From CAVTBX01 sp963733135 (GTDB lineage Bacteria > Actinomycetota > Thermoleophilia > Gaiellales > Gaiellaceae), in contig CAVTBX010000008.1 of NCBI GenBank assembly GCA_963733135.1, forward strand, positions 379,586 to 443,585: DNA of 64,000 nucleotides. Direction: 5' to 3'. Numbering within the stretch: position 1 is the stretch's first letter; the number at the start of each line of letters is the position of its first letter. The notes under the pieces were generated by a model. The model saw nothing but the letters and a program-made list of their open reading frames with translations, ran no database searches and was not told the origin of the DNA. The translations under genes were made by a program, and so were the position numbers. Positions 41,505-49,654 of the stretch are shown piece after piece.

Positions 41505-41792
41505 CTAGTACTCGTGCGACTCCGTGACGTCGACGACTCGCACCCGTGCGTCTTGGAGCCCGAGCTCGTCCTCCATGCGGTCCCAGAGCGCCAGGAGCGA
41601 GGAGCGGAACGCCTCGGCTTCGTCGACGGTGTCGAACTCGAGATCGACCGCGACGTAGTTCGGATCGTCGGTCGGCCTCATAACGCGATAGCCACGTACC
41701 CCGCTCCCCTCTCGGTCGATCGGATCGGAATCGAACGCGCGCTTCCACGTGTCGAAATCACGAACACCGTGTTCGACCTGCACGATCGCCAT
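41505..41792 (-). CDS. Small ABM-like protein
   Basis: 95 residues: MAIVQVEHGVRDFDTWKRAF, RGYRVMRPTDDPNYVAVDLE, FDTVDEAEAFRSSLLALWD. The strand-helix order fits the dimeric alpha-beta barrel superfamily (antibiotic biosynthesis monooxygenase-like or cyclase-like). No catalytic residues can be assigned. It lies 36 bp downstream of the TPR gene and is probably cotranscribed. Confidence 0.7.
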   Translation of the reverse strand: MAIVQVEHGVRDFDTWKRAFDSDPIDREGSGVRGYRVMRPTDDPNYVAVDLEFDTVDEAEAFRSSLLALWDRMEDELGLQDARVRVVDVTESHEY

Positions 41793-41828
41793 GGAACCTC
41801 CTCGGGTAGTGACGGTGACGAGGAGAGC

Positions 41829-42566
41829 CTACGACGCAGGCTGGCGCTCGGCCGTCTCGTCCTCGGCCGGGTCCGCGTCCGGGTGCGTGTCGAGCCACGT
41901 GGCGAGCTTCTCGTGCGCGGACGAATCGGGTGCGAGGACGCCAAGAGCTTCTGCCCACGATGCGCGCGCGGCCTGGCGGTCGCCAAGCCGGGCGTGGACG
42001 GTGCCGAGATTGACGAGGATCTGACCCTCGATCTGACGGTCGCCGATTCGCGCGAAGACCTCACGTGCTTCCGAGAGCGAGGCGATCGCCGGCTCGAGCA
42101 CCGGATGGAGCGCCTGCACGAGGCCGAGCCCGTTCAGTGTCAGGCCGACCAGACGCTCGTCGTCGATCTCACGGGCGATCTCGACGGCCCGCGTGGCGCA
42201 GATCTGCGCCTCGGCGAGCTCCCCGCCTCGCCGATAGGCGCTCGCGAGGTTCGAGAGACGAGCGATCTCAAGGCGCCGGTCGGAACCGGCTGCCGCCCGA
42301 AGCTCGTCCTGGTAGCGCTCGACCGGAGGCGTGGCGGGACGGCTCCGGCCGCTTCTCGCAGAGGCCCACGCGCTCCAGCTCCTGCCGGCTTCGACGAAAT
42401 GAGAGCCCGCGGTCGCTCCTGCGGTCGAAACGGCTTCTCGGGCAACGCGCCGGATCGGCTCAGTCCGGTCCGTGACAACCCGCCGAATCGGCTCAGTCCG
42501 GCTCGTGACGGCCCGCCGGATCGGTTTTGCCCGGCTCGTGACTCTCTCGGCTAGTGGAAGCGCCAT
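41829..42566 (-). CDS. TPR protein with an 11-residue repeat at its N-terminus
   Basis: 245 residues. The N-terminal 40 residues repeat R-x-(K/E)PIRR-xV-(T/A)-x three times (SRAKPIRRAVT, SRTEPIRRVVT, DRTEPIRRVAR). Then come TPR-like helices: LEIARLSNLASAYRRGGELA, RLVGLTLNGLGLVQALHPVL, QILVNLGTVHARLGDRQAAR. The tail is acidic. It could be a protein scaffold, and the basic repeats may touch nucleic acid or membrane. No enzyme domain. Confidence 0.7.
   Translation of the reverse strand: MALPLAERVTSRAKPIRRAVTSRTEPIRRVVTDRTEPIRRVAREAVSTAGATAGSHFVEAGRSWSAWASARSGRSRPATPPVERYQDELRAAAGSDRRLEIARLSNLASAYRRGGELAEAQICATRAVEIAREIDDERLVGLTLNGLGLVQALHPVLEPAIASLSEAREVFARIGDRQIEGQILVNLGTVHARLGDRQAARASWAEALGVLAPDSSAHEKLATWLDTHPDADPAEDETAERQPAS
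42448..42540. repeat. Imperfect 33-bp tandem repeat inside the TPR gene
   Basis: About three units of 33 bp built around GATCGGCTCAGTCCGGCTCG encode the 11-residue repeat. The units keep frame, so it is coding expansion rather than intergenic repeat. Confidence 0.6.
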
Positions 42567-42602
42567 GGTCGACTCGCTTCGACCCCGCGCGGACGCCTCC
42601 TC

Positions 42603-43043
42603 CTATCTCTCTTCGAGAATGCGCTTGAGCTGCGCCAGGTCCTTCTGGTTCGCACGCCGCATCGCCCTGGCCATCATCGGCGCGGCGACCTTGGCGAAGC
42701 CAGACGGCTCACCGCGGTTCCGGAGTGTCATTCGCGTCCGGCCCTCGCCGGCGTCCTCCCACATGTACGTCGTCTCCATCGGGAACGGCCCGTCCGCGGT
42801 GCTCATGACGAGCCGCTCGTCCTGCATGAGCTCACGGATCGCGTACGTGTACGCCAGCCGCCTGCCGAGGAAGCGTGCGACGAAGGCGATCCGCGATCCG
42901 AGAGCAAGCGGCGGCTCGGTCTCCCACTTGACCCGCTCGATGTTCTCGTACCAGGCCGTTGCGTTCTCCGGATCCCTCGCGTACGCGGCCACCTCGGCTC
43001 GTGGCCGGTCGATCTCGACCTCGGTCACCACGTCGACGGGCAT
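42603..43043 (-). CDS. SRPBCC (polyketide cyclase/START-like) protein
   Basis: 146 residues from ATG 43043. It has the helix-grip layout: VDVVTEVEIDRPRAEVAAYA, DPENATAWYENIERVKWETE, LGSRIAFVARFLGRRLAYTY, TTYMWEDAGEGRTRMTLRNR and a long C-terminal helix MMARAMRRANQKDLAQLKRI. It probably binds a hydrophobic ligand. It follows the MFS gene by seven bases in the same direction, so it may belong to the SoxR-controlled unit. Confidence 0.82.
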   Translation of the reverse strand: MPVDVVTEVEIDRPRAEVAAYARDPENATAWYENIERVKWETEPPLALGSRIAFVARFLGRRLAYTYAIRELMQDERLVMSTADGPFPMETTYMWEDAGEGRTRMTLRNRGEPSGFAKVAAPMMARAMRRANQKDLAQLKRILEER

Positions 43044-43050
43044 CGGCGGG

Positions 43051-44514
43051 TCAGGCCGTTGGCTCGGACGGCCCGGCCAGTGCAGGGTCTCCACCGAACT
43101 CGGCCGCCTCACCTGCAGGGGCGCCGCGCGCCTGGAGGAGCAGCGCACCGATGACGACCGAGACGAAGACGAACGCAGCGCCCACCAGGAAGGCTGCGTG
43201 ATAGCCGCTGTTCAGCGCCTCGAGTGAGGTTGGATCCGCGAAGCCGTCCGTCCGGGCCGTGGCGATCGCCGCGAGCGCGGCGAGCCCGAGCGCGCCGCCC
43301 ATCATGAACGACGTGTTGACGATCCCCGAGGCCAGCCCAGCCTCGCTGGGTCCGACGCCGCTCATGGCCGCGAGGAGCAGCGGGTTGAAGGCGACGCCCG
43401 CTCCAAGCCCGATCAGGAGCGATGCGGGGAGAACGTCGACGAGGAAGCTCCCGTCCACGGGTGTCCGGGCGAAGAGGAGCACGCCGACGCCCATCACCGC
43501 CAGGCCGCCGACGAGCGGAGGCTTGATCCCGAACCGCATAACGAGCCGATCGGAGAGGAGCAACGAGGCCGCGCCCCACAGCACCGTCGACGGCGCGTAC
43601 GCGAGCCCGACCTCGAGCGGGCTGTAGCCCAGGATCTGCTGTAGGTAGAGCGCCGAGAAGAAGAACTGCGCGAACATGCCGCCGGCCATCAGGATCCCGA
43701 CCACGTTCGCGGTCGAGAGATCGCGACTCCGAAAAACACCTAGCGGGACAAGCGGCGAGGCGACCCGAGCCTCGAGCACGACGAAGGCTGTGAACAAGGC
43801 GACCGCACCGGCGAGGAGCCCGAGCGTCTGCCCCGTCATCCAGCCGACCTCGTTGCCGTTCACGATCGCGTAGACGGCCAGCATCAGCGCGGCTGTCACG
43901 AGAATCGCGCCGCCGAGGTCGAGCCGGCCCTTGACGCGCTCGGCGCTGTCCGCCGGCAGCAGGCGGAGGCCGAGCGCGAAGACCGCGACGCCGACCGGCA
44001 GGTTCACCAGGAAGATCCAGTTCCAGTCCAGGAGGTCGGTCAGGACCCCGCCCAGAAGCACCCCCGCCGTGCCGCCACCCGAGAGCACGAACCCGAAGAA
44101 CCCCATCGCCTTGGCCCGCTCGGCAGGCTCCGTGAAGAGCATCATGATCAGCGAGAGCGCGACAGCAGACACGACGGCGCCTCCCAGCCCCTGAACCGCG
44201 CGCGCTGCGATCAGCATCCCTTGTGACGTGGCCAGGCCACACGCGAGCGAGGCGAATGTGAAGACCGTGATCCCGATCAGGAAGAGGCGCCGGTGCCCGA
44301 ACAGGTCTCCGAGCCGCCCGCCGAGGAGCAGGAACCCGCCGAAGGTCAGGAGGTACGCGTTCACGACCCACGCGAGCGACGCCTGCGAGAACCCGAGATC
44401 GTCCCGAATCGTCGGGAGCGCGACGTTCACGATCGTCGCGTCGAGGACGATCATCAGATCGCCCAGGCAGAGCACATAGAGGGCGAGCCAGCGGGTTCGG
44501 CGGTCGGTGGTCAA
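43051..44514 (-). CDS. DHA2-type MFS exporter, probably SoxR-controlled
   Basis: 487 residues, about 14 membrane helices. Motifs: LGDLMIVLDATIVNVALPTI, LTFGGFLLLGGRLGDLFGHR, FVLSGGGTAGVLLGGVLTDL (motif C) and WIFLVNLPVGVAV. It is downstream of the DUF5519 gene and the promoter that carries a SoxR box, in the same direction. SoxR of actinobacteria commonly induces exporters for redox-active compounds, so this is a likely efflux pump for quinone- or phenazine-type agents. Confidence 0.92.
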   Translation of the reverse strand: MTTDRRTRWLALYVLCLGDLMIVLDATIVNVALPTIRDDLGFSQASLAWVVNAYLLTFGGFLLLGGRLGDLFGHRRLFLIGITVFTFASLACGLATSQGMLIAARAVQGLGGAVVSAVALSLIMMLFTEPAERAKAMGFFGFVLSGGGTAGVLLGGVLTDLLDWNWIFLVNLPVGVAVFALGLRLLPADSAERVKGRLDLGGAILVTAALMLAVYAIVNGNEVGWMTGQTLGLLAGAVALFTAFVVLEARVASPLVPLGVFRSRDLSTANVVGILMAGGMFAQFFFSALYLQQILGYSPLEVGLAYAPSTVLWGAASLLLSDRLVMRFGIKPPLVGGLAVMGVGVLLFARTPVDGSFLVDVLPASLLIGLGAGVAFNPLLLAAMSGVGPSEAGLASGIVNTSFMMGGALGLAALAAIATARTDGFADPTSLEALNSGYHAAFLVGAAFVFVSVVIGALLLQARGAPAGEAAEFGGDPALAGPSEPTA

Positions 44515-44598
44515 AGGTGTCCTTTCGTCGGGGTCGTCTCGGCTCTCACCAGGTCAGACGAGAGCGTGGCCCCGAACTCATCGGCTGAGTCCAGGAGA

Positions 44599-44949
44599 TC
44601 AGGCGGCGAGGTCCGAGGGTGGCCCGTGCTTCGCGACCGCGCGATCGTAGTTCAATCGCAGGAGGTCGATTGCATCGCGGACGTCCTCCTCGCCGTGGAG
44701 GAGTCGTGAGCCGTAGCCCGGCTTCCCCGGGAACACCGGGTGGTAGTCGATCCGGCCGGCGTCGTGGAGCTCGTGCCAGGTCGCGCGTGGAAAGCCGAGG
44801 TGGAGCGAGCGGTCGCCGTGCAGGTGGCCGAGCTCCCGCCGGCCGAGCTTGATGCTGAGCTCACCGCGAGTTCCTGTCTCAGTCGTGACCCCCGGCCAGG
44901 AGGTGGCTGCGCTCACGATTCGTTGGCCTGCGTTCTCGCTCTGTGCCAT
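44599..44949 (-). CDS. Luciferase-family/DUF5519 protein
   Basis: 116 residues: RIVSAATSWPGVTTETGTRG, ELSIKLGRRELGHLHGDRSL, HLGFPRATWHELHDAGRID, HPVFPGKPGYGSRLLHGEED. This matches the small domain annotated as luciferase family or DUF5519. Despite the name no light-producing activity is implied. First gene behind the SoxR-box promoter and likely cotranscribed with the exporter. Confidence 0.82.
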   Translation of the reverse strand: MAQSENAGQRIVSAATSWPGVTTETGTRGELSIKLGRRELGHLHGDRSLHLGFPRATWHELHDAGRIDYHPVFPGKPGYGSRLLHGEEDVRDAIDLLRLNYDRAVAKHGPPSDLAA

Positions 44950-44973
44950 GCCGTCCTTTCGTGTGTTTGCTCA

Positions 44974-45004
44974 AGGCTACAAGCTCAACTAAACTTGAAG
45001 TCAA
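44974..45004 (-). promoter_or_regulatory. SoxR-box promoter with 19-bp spacer
   Basis: On the minus strand TTGACT (44999-45004) and TAGCCT (44974-44979) are separated by 19 bp, the overlong spacing used by MerR-family activators. Between them lies a dyad, CTCAACTAAACTTGAAG on the + strand (44984-45000), close to the SoxR consensus CCTCAAGTTAACTTGAGG. It would drive the DUF5519-MFS unit. The soxR start is only four bases away on the other side. Confidence 0.75.
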
Positions 45005-45007
45005 GGA

Positions 45008-45478
45008 ATGAACGAGCTCCTGACCATCGGCGAGGTGGCTCGGCGCAGCGGTGTCGCCGCATCCGCCCTTCGCTTCTACGAGGAGCGCGGCCTCATCTGC
45101 TCGGAGCGAGCCGGATCGGGTCATCGCCGCTTCCCCCGCCCTGCTCTCCGGCGCATCGCGTTCATCGTCTTCGCGCAGAAGGTGGGGCTCACGCTCGAGG
45201 AGATCGGCGTCGAGCTTGCCAAGCTGCCGCCGGACCGAGCGCCTAGCCGGGAGGATTGGGCCCGCCTCTCGAGCTCGTGGACTTCGCGGATCGACGAGCG
45301 GATCGCCGAGCTGGAACGGCTGAAGGACGGCCTGACGGAGTGCATCGGGTGCGGTTGCCTGTCGCTCGACCGGTGCGCGCTCGCAAACCCAGGTGACCGA
45401 GCAGCGTCACGCGGCCCGGGCCCGCGTTACTGGCTCGGCGACCGCCGGCCGCTACCCTCGCCGGAAGGTCGCGCCTAG
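45008..45478 (+). CDS. soxR: SoxR, redox-sensing MerR-family regulator
   Basis: 156 residues. The MerR helix-turn-helix is LLTIGEVARRSGVAASALRF, YEERGLICSERAGSGHRRFP. A dimerisation helix follows, then the iron-sulfur motif CIGCGCLSLDRCALANPGD with cysteines 112, 115, 117 and 123 (CX2CXCX5C) that hold the [2Fe-2S] cluster. Oxidation by redox-cycling compounds activates transcription from an overlong-spaced promoter such as the one next door. The C-terminal 25 residues are variable. Confidence 0.94.
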   Translation: MNELLTIGEVARRSGVAASALRFYEERGLICSERAGSGHRRFPRPALRRIAFIVFAQKVGLTLEEIGVELAKLPPDRAPSREDWARLSSSWTSRIDERIAELERLKDGLTECIGCGCLSLDRCALANPGDRAASRGPGPRYWLGDRRPLPSPEGRA

Positions 45479-45524
45479 CGCCTGGCTCGATGAGTTATCG
45501 CCCTGAAACCGGTCTATTTCCTGA

Positions 45525-45815
45525 ATGGCCGGCCTGGCGCCGCACACGGTTACGTTCGCGGTCCGAGGTCCGATCGACCCGGCCGATCTTCCCGGGCTCT
45601 GCGAGCGCGTGTGCGCCCTCCTCGCCCGTGCCGACGCCGAGCTGGCGGTCTGCGACGTCCATGGCGTCCCGTCTGACGCTGTAACCGTCGACGCTCTCGC
45701 GCGACTCCAGCTCGCCGCGATGCGTCAGGGCTGCAAGGTCAGGCTGCGCGGCGCCTCAGACGAGCTCAGCGAGCTCGTCGCGTTCATGGGCCTGGAGAAC
45801 GTCTTCGTCGACTGA
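45525..45815 (+). CDS. STAS-domain protein
   Basis: 96 residues with the anti-sigma-factor-antagonist fold: TVTFAVRGPIDPADLPGLCE, ADAELAVCDVHGVPSDAVTV, ARLQLAAMRQGCKVRLRGAS, ELVAFMGLENVF. The usual phosphorylated serine lies in a D(S/T)xG loop; here VPSDAVTV could supply it, but the motif is divergent. No kinase partner is adjacent. Role unknown. Confidence 0.75.
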   Translation: MAGLAPHTVTFAVRGPIDPADLPGLCERVCALLARADAELAVCDVHGVPSDAVTVDALARLQLAAMRQGCKVRLRGASDELSELVAFMGLENVFVD

Positions 45816-45827
45816 CCGGCCGCCGAC

Positions 45828-46820
45828 CTACTCGCCGTATACGAGAGGCAGACCGAAGAGCGGGAACACCCGCTCGACGTCGAGGAAGAACGTGAGCTCC
45901 GCGATCCGGCCTCCCTCGATCTCGACGACCTGGAGCGCCCAGGGCTCGTATCCCTCGCCGTCGGGAACCGGTCGATACTGACCGAAGGCCGGCGCGCCGT
46001 TCGCGCTCGCGACTTCGACGACCCGCGAGCCGCGGCACTTATGGCCCGGCCCAGTCCAGAACGTGAGGATGTCCTCTCGGCCCCTGAGCCAGAGGTCGTA
46101 CGGCGGCATCGACTGCGTCGCGTCCTCGTGGATGAGCGACGTGAGCGCGTCCATGTCGTAGCGCTCGAAGGCCTGGACGTAGCGGGCCAAGAGCTCAGCG
46201 TTGTCCCCGTCTATCTCCCGAGCGGTGTCGGCTGCGCTTACGTCACTCGCCGCGAGCGTCGCGCGGGCCCGCTGGAGTGCGCTGTTCACGGAAGCCACGC
46301 TCGTGTCGAGGAGCTCGGCCACCTCGCTCGCCTTCCAGCGGAGCACCTCGGAGAGGATCAGCACGGCCCGCTGGCGCGGCGGGAGATGCTGAAGCGCCGC
46401 GACGAACGCGAGCCGTACGGTCTCGCGTGCGACGGCGACCTCGGCGGGATCCCCGTCGCTAGTCACGTGTGCGTCCGGCAACGGCTCGATCCAGGTTGCC
46501 TCGGGCAGGACGTGGAGATTCGACTCGACCGGCTCCCGCGCGGGGCCGAGATCCATCGGCCGCGCGCGGCGCTCTCTGCCGCTGACCATGTCGAGGCAGA
46601 CGTTCGTTGCGATCCGATAGAGCCAGGAGCGAAGCGCCGCGCGGCCCTCGAAGCGGTCGTATGCGCGCCAGGCGCGGATGAACGTCTCCTGCACGGCGTC
46701 CTCGGCCTCGAAGGGCGAGCCGAGCATCCGGTAGCAGTAGGCGATCAATTCGCCACGGTGTTGCTCCAGATGGCGATCGAGGTCGGCGGCGGCCGGCTTG
46801 TCCCTGAGCGTCTCGGGCAC
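45828..46820 (-). CDS. ECF sigma factor with SnoaL-like C-terminal domain
   Basis: 330 residues. Sigma region 2: LIAYCYRMLGSPFEAEDAVQ then ETFIRAWRAYDRFEGRAALR and SWLYRIATNVCLD. Region 4: LPPRQRAVLILSEVLRWKAS with EVAELLDTSVASVNSALQRA. After about 205 a SnoaL/NTF2-like domain follows (LLARYVQAFERYDMDALTSL, TFWTGPGHKCRGSRVVEV). This is the sigma-70 SigX5/SigJ-like group, where the C-terminal domain acts in place of a separate anti-sigma factor. Confidence 0.92.
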   Translation of the reverse strand: MPETLRDKPAAADLDRHLEQHRGELIAYCYRMLGSPFEAEDAVQETFIRAWRAYDRFEGRAALRSWLYRIATNVCLDMVSGRERRARPMDLGPAREPVESNLHVLPEATWIEPLPDAHVTSDGDPAEVAVARETVRLAFVAALQHLPPRQRAVLILSEVLRWKASEVAELLDTSVASVNSALQRARATLAASDVSAADTAREIDGDNAELLARYVQAFERYDMDALTSLIHEDATQSMPPYDLWLRGREDILTFWTGPGHKCRGSRVVEVASANGAPAFGQYRPVPDGEGYEPWALQVVEIEGGRIAELTFFLDVERVFPLFGLPLVYGE

Positions 46821-46929
46821 CGCCCGGGATGGTACGCGCTTCGGCGTCGGCCGCGAAGTCCGATGACTTTTCCGCTCGCGTACCGTCTACCGTTGCGAGA
46901 GCTACGGCGTACACAGGGAGGTCGAGAGG

Positions 46930-48036
46930 ATGCCGCGCACACTGCTGCTGGTCGGGACCCGCAAGGGGCTTTTCGTGCTCGAGAGCGACGAGGAACGACG
47001 CGACTGGGAGGTGCGCGGCCCGTACTGCGAGGCGTGGCCGATCTACCACGCCGTGTTCGACGGAGAGTCGGACACCGTCTATGCGGCGGCCGCGAGCGAG
47101 TGGCACGGCGCCGGCGTCTGGCGAAGCAGCGACCTCGGCGAGAGCTGGGAGCTCTCGAGTGAAGGGCTCGAGCTCGGGGCCGAGGCCGAAGGCGACGGCG
47201 ACGGCAACGGCAACGGCCTCAAGCTCTCGAAGCTCTCCGGCTTGACTGCCGCGCACGGGCGACTGCTCGCCGGCGGTGAGGCGGCCTCGATCTTCGAGAG
47301 CCGCGACGGCGGGGCTTCCTGGTCGCTCCTCTCGACGCTCGAGGGCGAGCCTGGGCGCGAGGACTGGAACGACCCGTCGAAGCAGCCGCCGGGCCACCTC
47401 GGCCTGCCGGCGATCCTCCCTCACCCTGACGATGAGTCGCGCTTCTGGGCGATCGTGCAGGGCTACGGCATCTTCGAGACGACCGACGACGGGGATTCCT
47501 GGGCGCCTCGCAACAAGGGCCTACGCGCGGACTGGCCGCTCGAGGATCCCGAGATCGGCTACTGCGTCCACAAGCTAGTCATGTCGCCGGCTGACCCCGA
47601 ACGGCTCTACCAGCAGAACCACTGCGGGATGCACCGGAGCGACGACATGGGCCAGAGCTGGACGGAGATCACGGAGGGCCTGCCGACAGACTTCGGCTTC
47701 GCGGCCGCGGCGCATCCGCACGATCGCGAGGCGTTCTACGTGATTCCACTCGACCCCGGCCACGGGCGCTGTATGCCCGACGGGCACGCAGCCGTCTGGC
47801 GAACGCGTGACGCGGGTTCGTCCTGGCAGCAGCTCGACGAGGGCCTTCCGCACCAGGACGCCTACCTGGGAGTGCTGCGGGAAGGGCTTGCGATCGATAA
47901 CTACGACCAGCCCGGTCTCTATTTCGGGACGAGCACCGGCCAGGTCTTCGCGAGCGCTGACGAGGGCGACAGCTGGGACGAGATCGCGAGCTACCTGCCG
48001 GGCATCAGGTCGGTCGAGGTCGCTGTCGTTTCATAG
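46930..48036 (+). CDS. BNR/sialidase-like beta-propeller protein
   Basis: 368 residues with several Asp-box blades (S-x-D-x-G-x-x-W): SSDLGESWELSSE, SRDGGASWSLLS, TTDDGDSWAPRN, SDDMGQSWTEIT, TRDAGSSWQQLD, SADEGDSWDEIA. Six propeller blades are evident. There is no signal peptide, so it is probably cytosolic, and sialidase catalytic residues are not evident. An internal acidic spacer (GDGDGNGNG) occurs near 92-100. It runs into a MoaD/ThiS-like gene two bases later, a pairing that hints at a link to sulfur-carrier chemistry. Confidence 0.8.
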   Translation: MPRTLLLVGTRKGLFVLESDEERRDWEVRGPYCEAWPIYHAVFDGESDTVYAAAASEWHGAGVWRSSDLGESWELSSEGLELGAEAEGDGDGNGNGLKLSKLSGLTAAHGRLLAGGEAASIFESRDGGASWSLLSTLEGEPGREDWNDPSKQPPGHLGLPAILPHPDDESRFWAIVQGYGIFETTDDGDSWAPRNKGLRADWPLEDPEIGYCVHKLVMSPADPERLYQQNHCGMHRSDDMGQSWTEITEGLPTDFGFAAAAHPHDREAFYVIPLDPGHGRCMPDGHAAVWRTRDAGSSWQQLDEGLPHQDAYLGVLREGLAIDNYDQPGLYFGTSTGQVFASADEGDSWDEIASYLPGIRSVEVAVVS

Positions 48037-48038
48037 CC

Positions 48039-48302
48039 GTGGCCAAGCTTCACCTCCCCGGCACGTTGCCGCCGCTCTTCCCCGGCCTCGAGCGGCACCT
48101 CGAGGTCGACGCGGCCACCGTGGGCGAGGCGATCGCGCACCTGGACGAGCGCTGGCCCGGCATGCGAGACCGTCTCTGCGAGCCCGGGCCCAAGCTGCGT
48201 CCGCACATCCACGTCTATGTGGAGCGCGAGCGCGCCGATCTGGACACTGGGCTCGAAGCCGGTTCGCGGGTGGATGTGATCGCAGCGATCAGCGGCGGCT
48301 AA
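48039..48302 (+). CDS. MoaD/ThiS-family sulfur carrier
   Basis: 87 residues from GTG 48039, ending in the diglycine (VDVIAAISGG) required for adenylation and thiocarboxylation. The ubiquitin-like body is AKLHLPGTLPPLFPGLERHL, ATVGEAIAHLDERWPGMRD, IHVYVERERADLDTG. It is separate from the CysO domain at 26905. The rhodanese-E1 at 25730 could serve both. Cotranscribed with the BNR protein. Confidence 0.85.
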   Translation: MAKLHLPGTLPPLFPGLERHLEVDAATVGEAIAHLDERWPGMRDRLCEPGPKLRPHIHVYVERERADLDTGLEAGSRVDVIAAISGG

Positions 48303-48424
48303 CCGACCGCCCCGAGGTCACACGCCTTCTGGGGGAGGTCGACGCCCACCTTTTCGACGCCGGATCGAGACTCTGGTCGGCGACGCGAAGCGACTCGGAG
48401 AGCGCATCGGAAGCTGCCCGACAC

Positions 48425-49546
48425 TCAGCGCGGCTGATCGAAGATCTCGCTCAGAAAGTGCGTGACGACCCACGTGGCCACCCGCGACGTCACCCCGGAG
48501 GGGTCGCGCGCGGGGTTCAACTCGACGACGTCGAAACCGATCACGCGCCCACGCCGCGCCACCTCGACCAAGATCGCGCGCAGCTGCCGGTAGCTGAGCC
48601 CGCCCGGCTCCGGGAGCGAGTGCCCGGGCGCGACCGAGGAGTCGAGCACATCGAGGTCGATCGAGACATACAGCGCCTTTCCCTCCGGGACGGTCTCACG
48701 CACCACCTCGCCCGCCTCGCGCTCGATCACGTCGAGGCTGCTAGCCAACCGTCCCCCCAGCTCACGCAGCGCGTCCACCTCCTCGCGGAGCACATTTCGA
48801 ACCCCAAGCGCGGTGACCGACCCCACGAACGGCAGCTCCGCCAGCCGCCGCAGCTGGCTCGCCCCGGTGAGCCGCGCGCCACCCAGCTCGTCTAGATAAT
48901 CGGTGTGCGCGTCTACGTGCACGACGTCGAACTCGCCCAGAGGCTCCATCCCTCGCCCGAGCGGGTAGCTGATCGAGTGATCGCCGCCGATCGCCACCAG
49001 CAGCGCTCCGCGCCGGGCGATCCGCCGCGCAGCGCCTGTGATGCGCTCGTAGTTGCCCTCCGTATCCGAGCCCTGGATAGCGACGTCGCCGACGTCCGCC
49101 ATCGTCACCCCGACCAGGTAGTCGCGGTCGGCTTCCACGTCGTACCAACCCTCGGCGCCGGGGTCATCCCCGGCGCCGGCCGATCGCGGGTAAGAGAACT
49201 GATCGCCGCTCGCCTCGCGGGCCGTCGAAGGGCCGGCCCGCTGCCCGGTCGAGATCCCCGGTTCCGGCGTGCCCCCGTCGTAGGGGACGCCGAGGAAGGC
49301 CACCTGCGAATCGAGCATGTCGAGGTCGCTCAGGCTTGGTACCCCGAAGAACGTCCTCGGGGCGGCATCGATCAGCCGGACGGTGGTATCCACACGCGAA
49401 GTGTTGCGGAGCAAGGACGGCGTCGGCAGCGACAGCTGGGCTTGTTGACGGCGCATCCCTTCCACGTCGCTGTCCGCGAATGTGATGAGTGGCCGGGTCG
49501 ACCAGAGGGCGTGGATTCGCTGATGAACCAGCCAGCGCCCGAGCAC
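48425..49546 (-). CDS. Arginase/agmatinase family ureohydrolase
   Basis: 373 residues as the longest frame; ATG 49456 (MRRQQAQLS) is a plausible later start giving 343. Metal motifs: AIGGDHSISYPLG, VVHVDAHTDYLD and YVSIDLDVLDSSVAPGHSLP with EPGG. The final motif has APGHSLPEPGG rather than APGTGTPEPGG, so specificity may differ from agmatinase (guanidino acid or other ureide). It shares the family with the gene at 798-1739 but is diverged from it. Confidence 0.83.
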   Translation of the reverse strand: MLGRWLVHQRIHALWSTRPLITFADSDVEGMRRQQAQLSLPTPSLLRNTSRVDTTVRLIDAAPRTFFGVPSLSDLDMLDSQVAFLGVPYDGGTPEPGISTGQRAGPSTAREASGDQFSYPRSAGAGDDPGAEGWYDVEADRDYLVGVTMADVGDVAIQGSDTEGNYERITGAARRIARRGALLVAIGGDHSISYPLGRGMEPLGEFDVVHVDAHTDYLDELGGARLTGASQLRRLAELPFVGSVTALGVRNVLREEVDALRELGGRLASSLDVIEREAGEVVRETVPEGKALYVSIDLDVLDSSVAPGHSLPEPGGLSYRQLRAILVEVARRGRVIGFDVVELNPARDPSGVTSRVATWVVTHFLSEIFDQPR

Positions 49547-49654
49547 GACAGCCGCTAGCTGCTCTGCGGGCGGCTTGCTCGCGCTGGAGACCGCGGAATA
49601 GGCTCGAGCGAGTCGAAGATCGAGTGGTCACGGTCGAAGCAAAGAGGTGAATGG

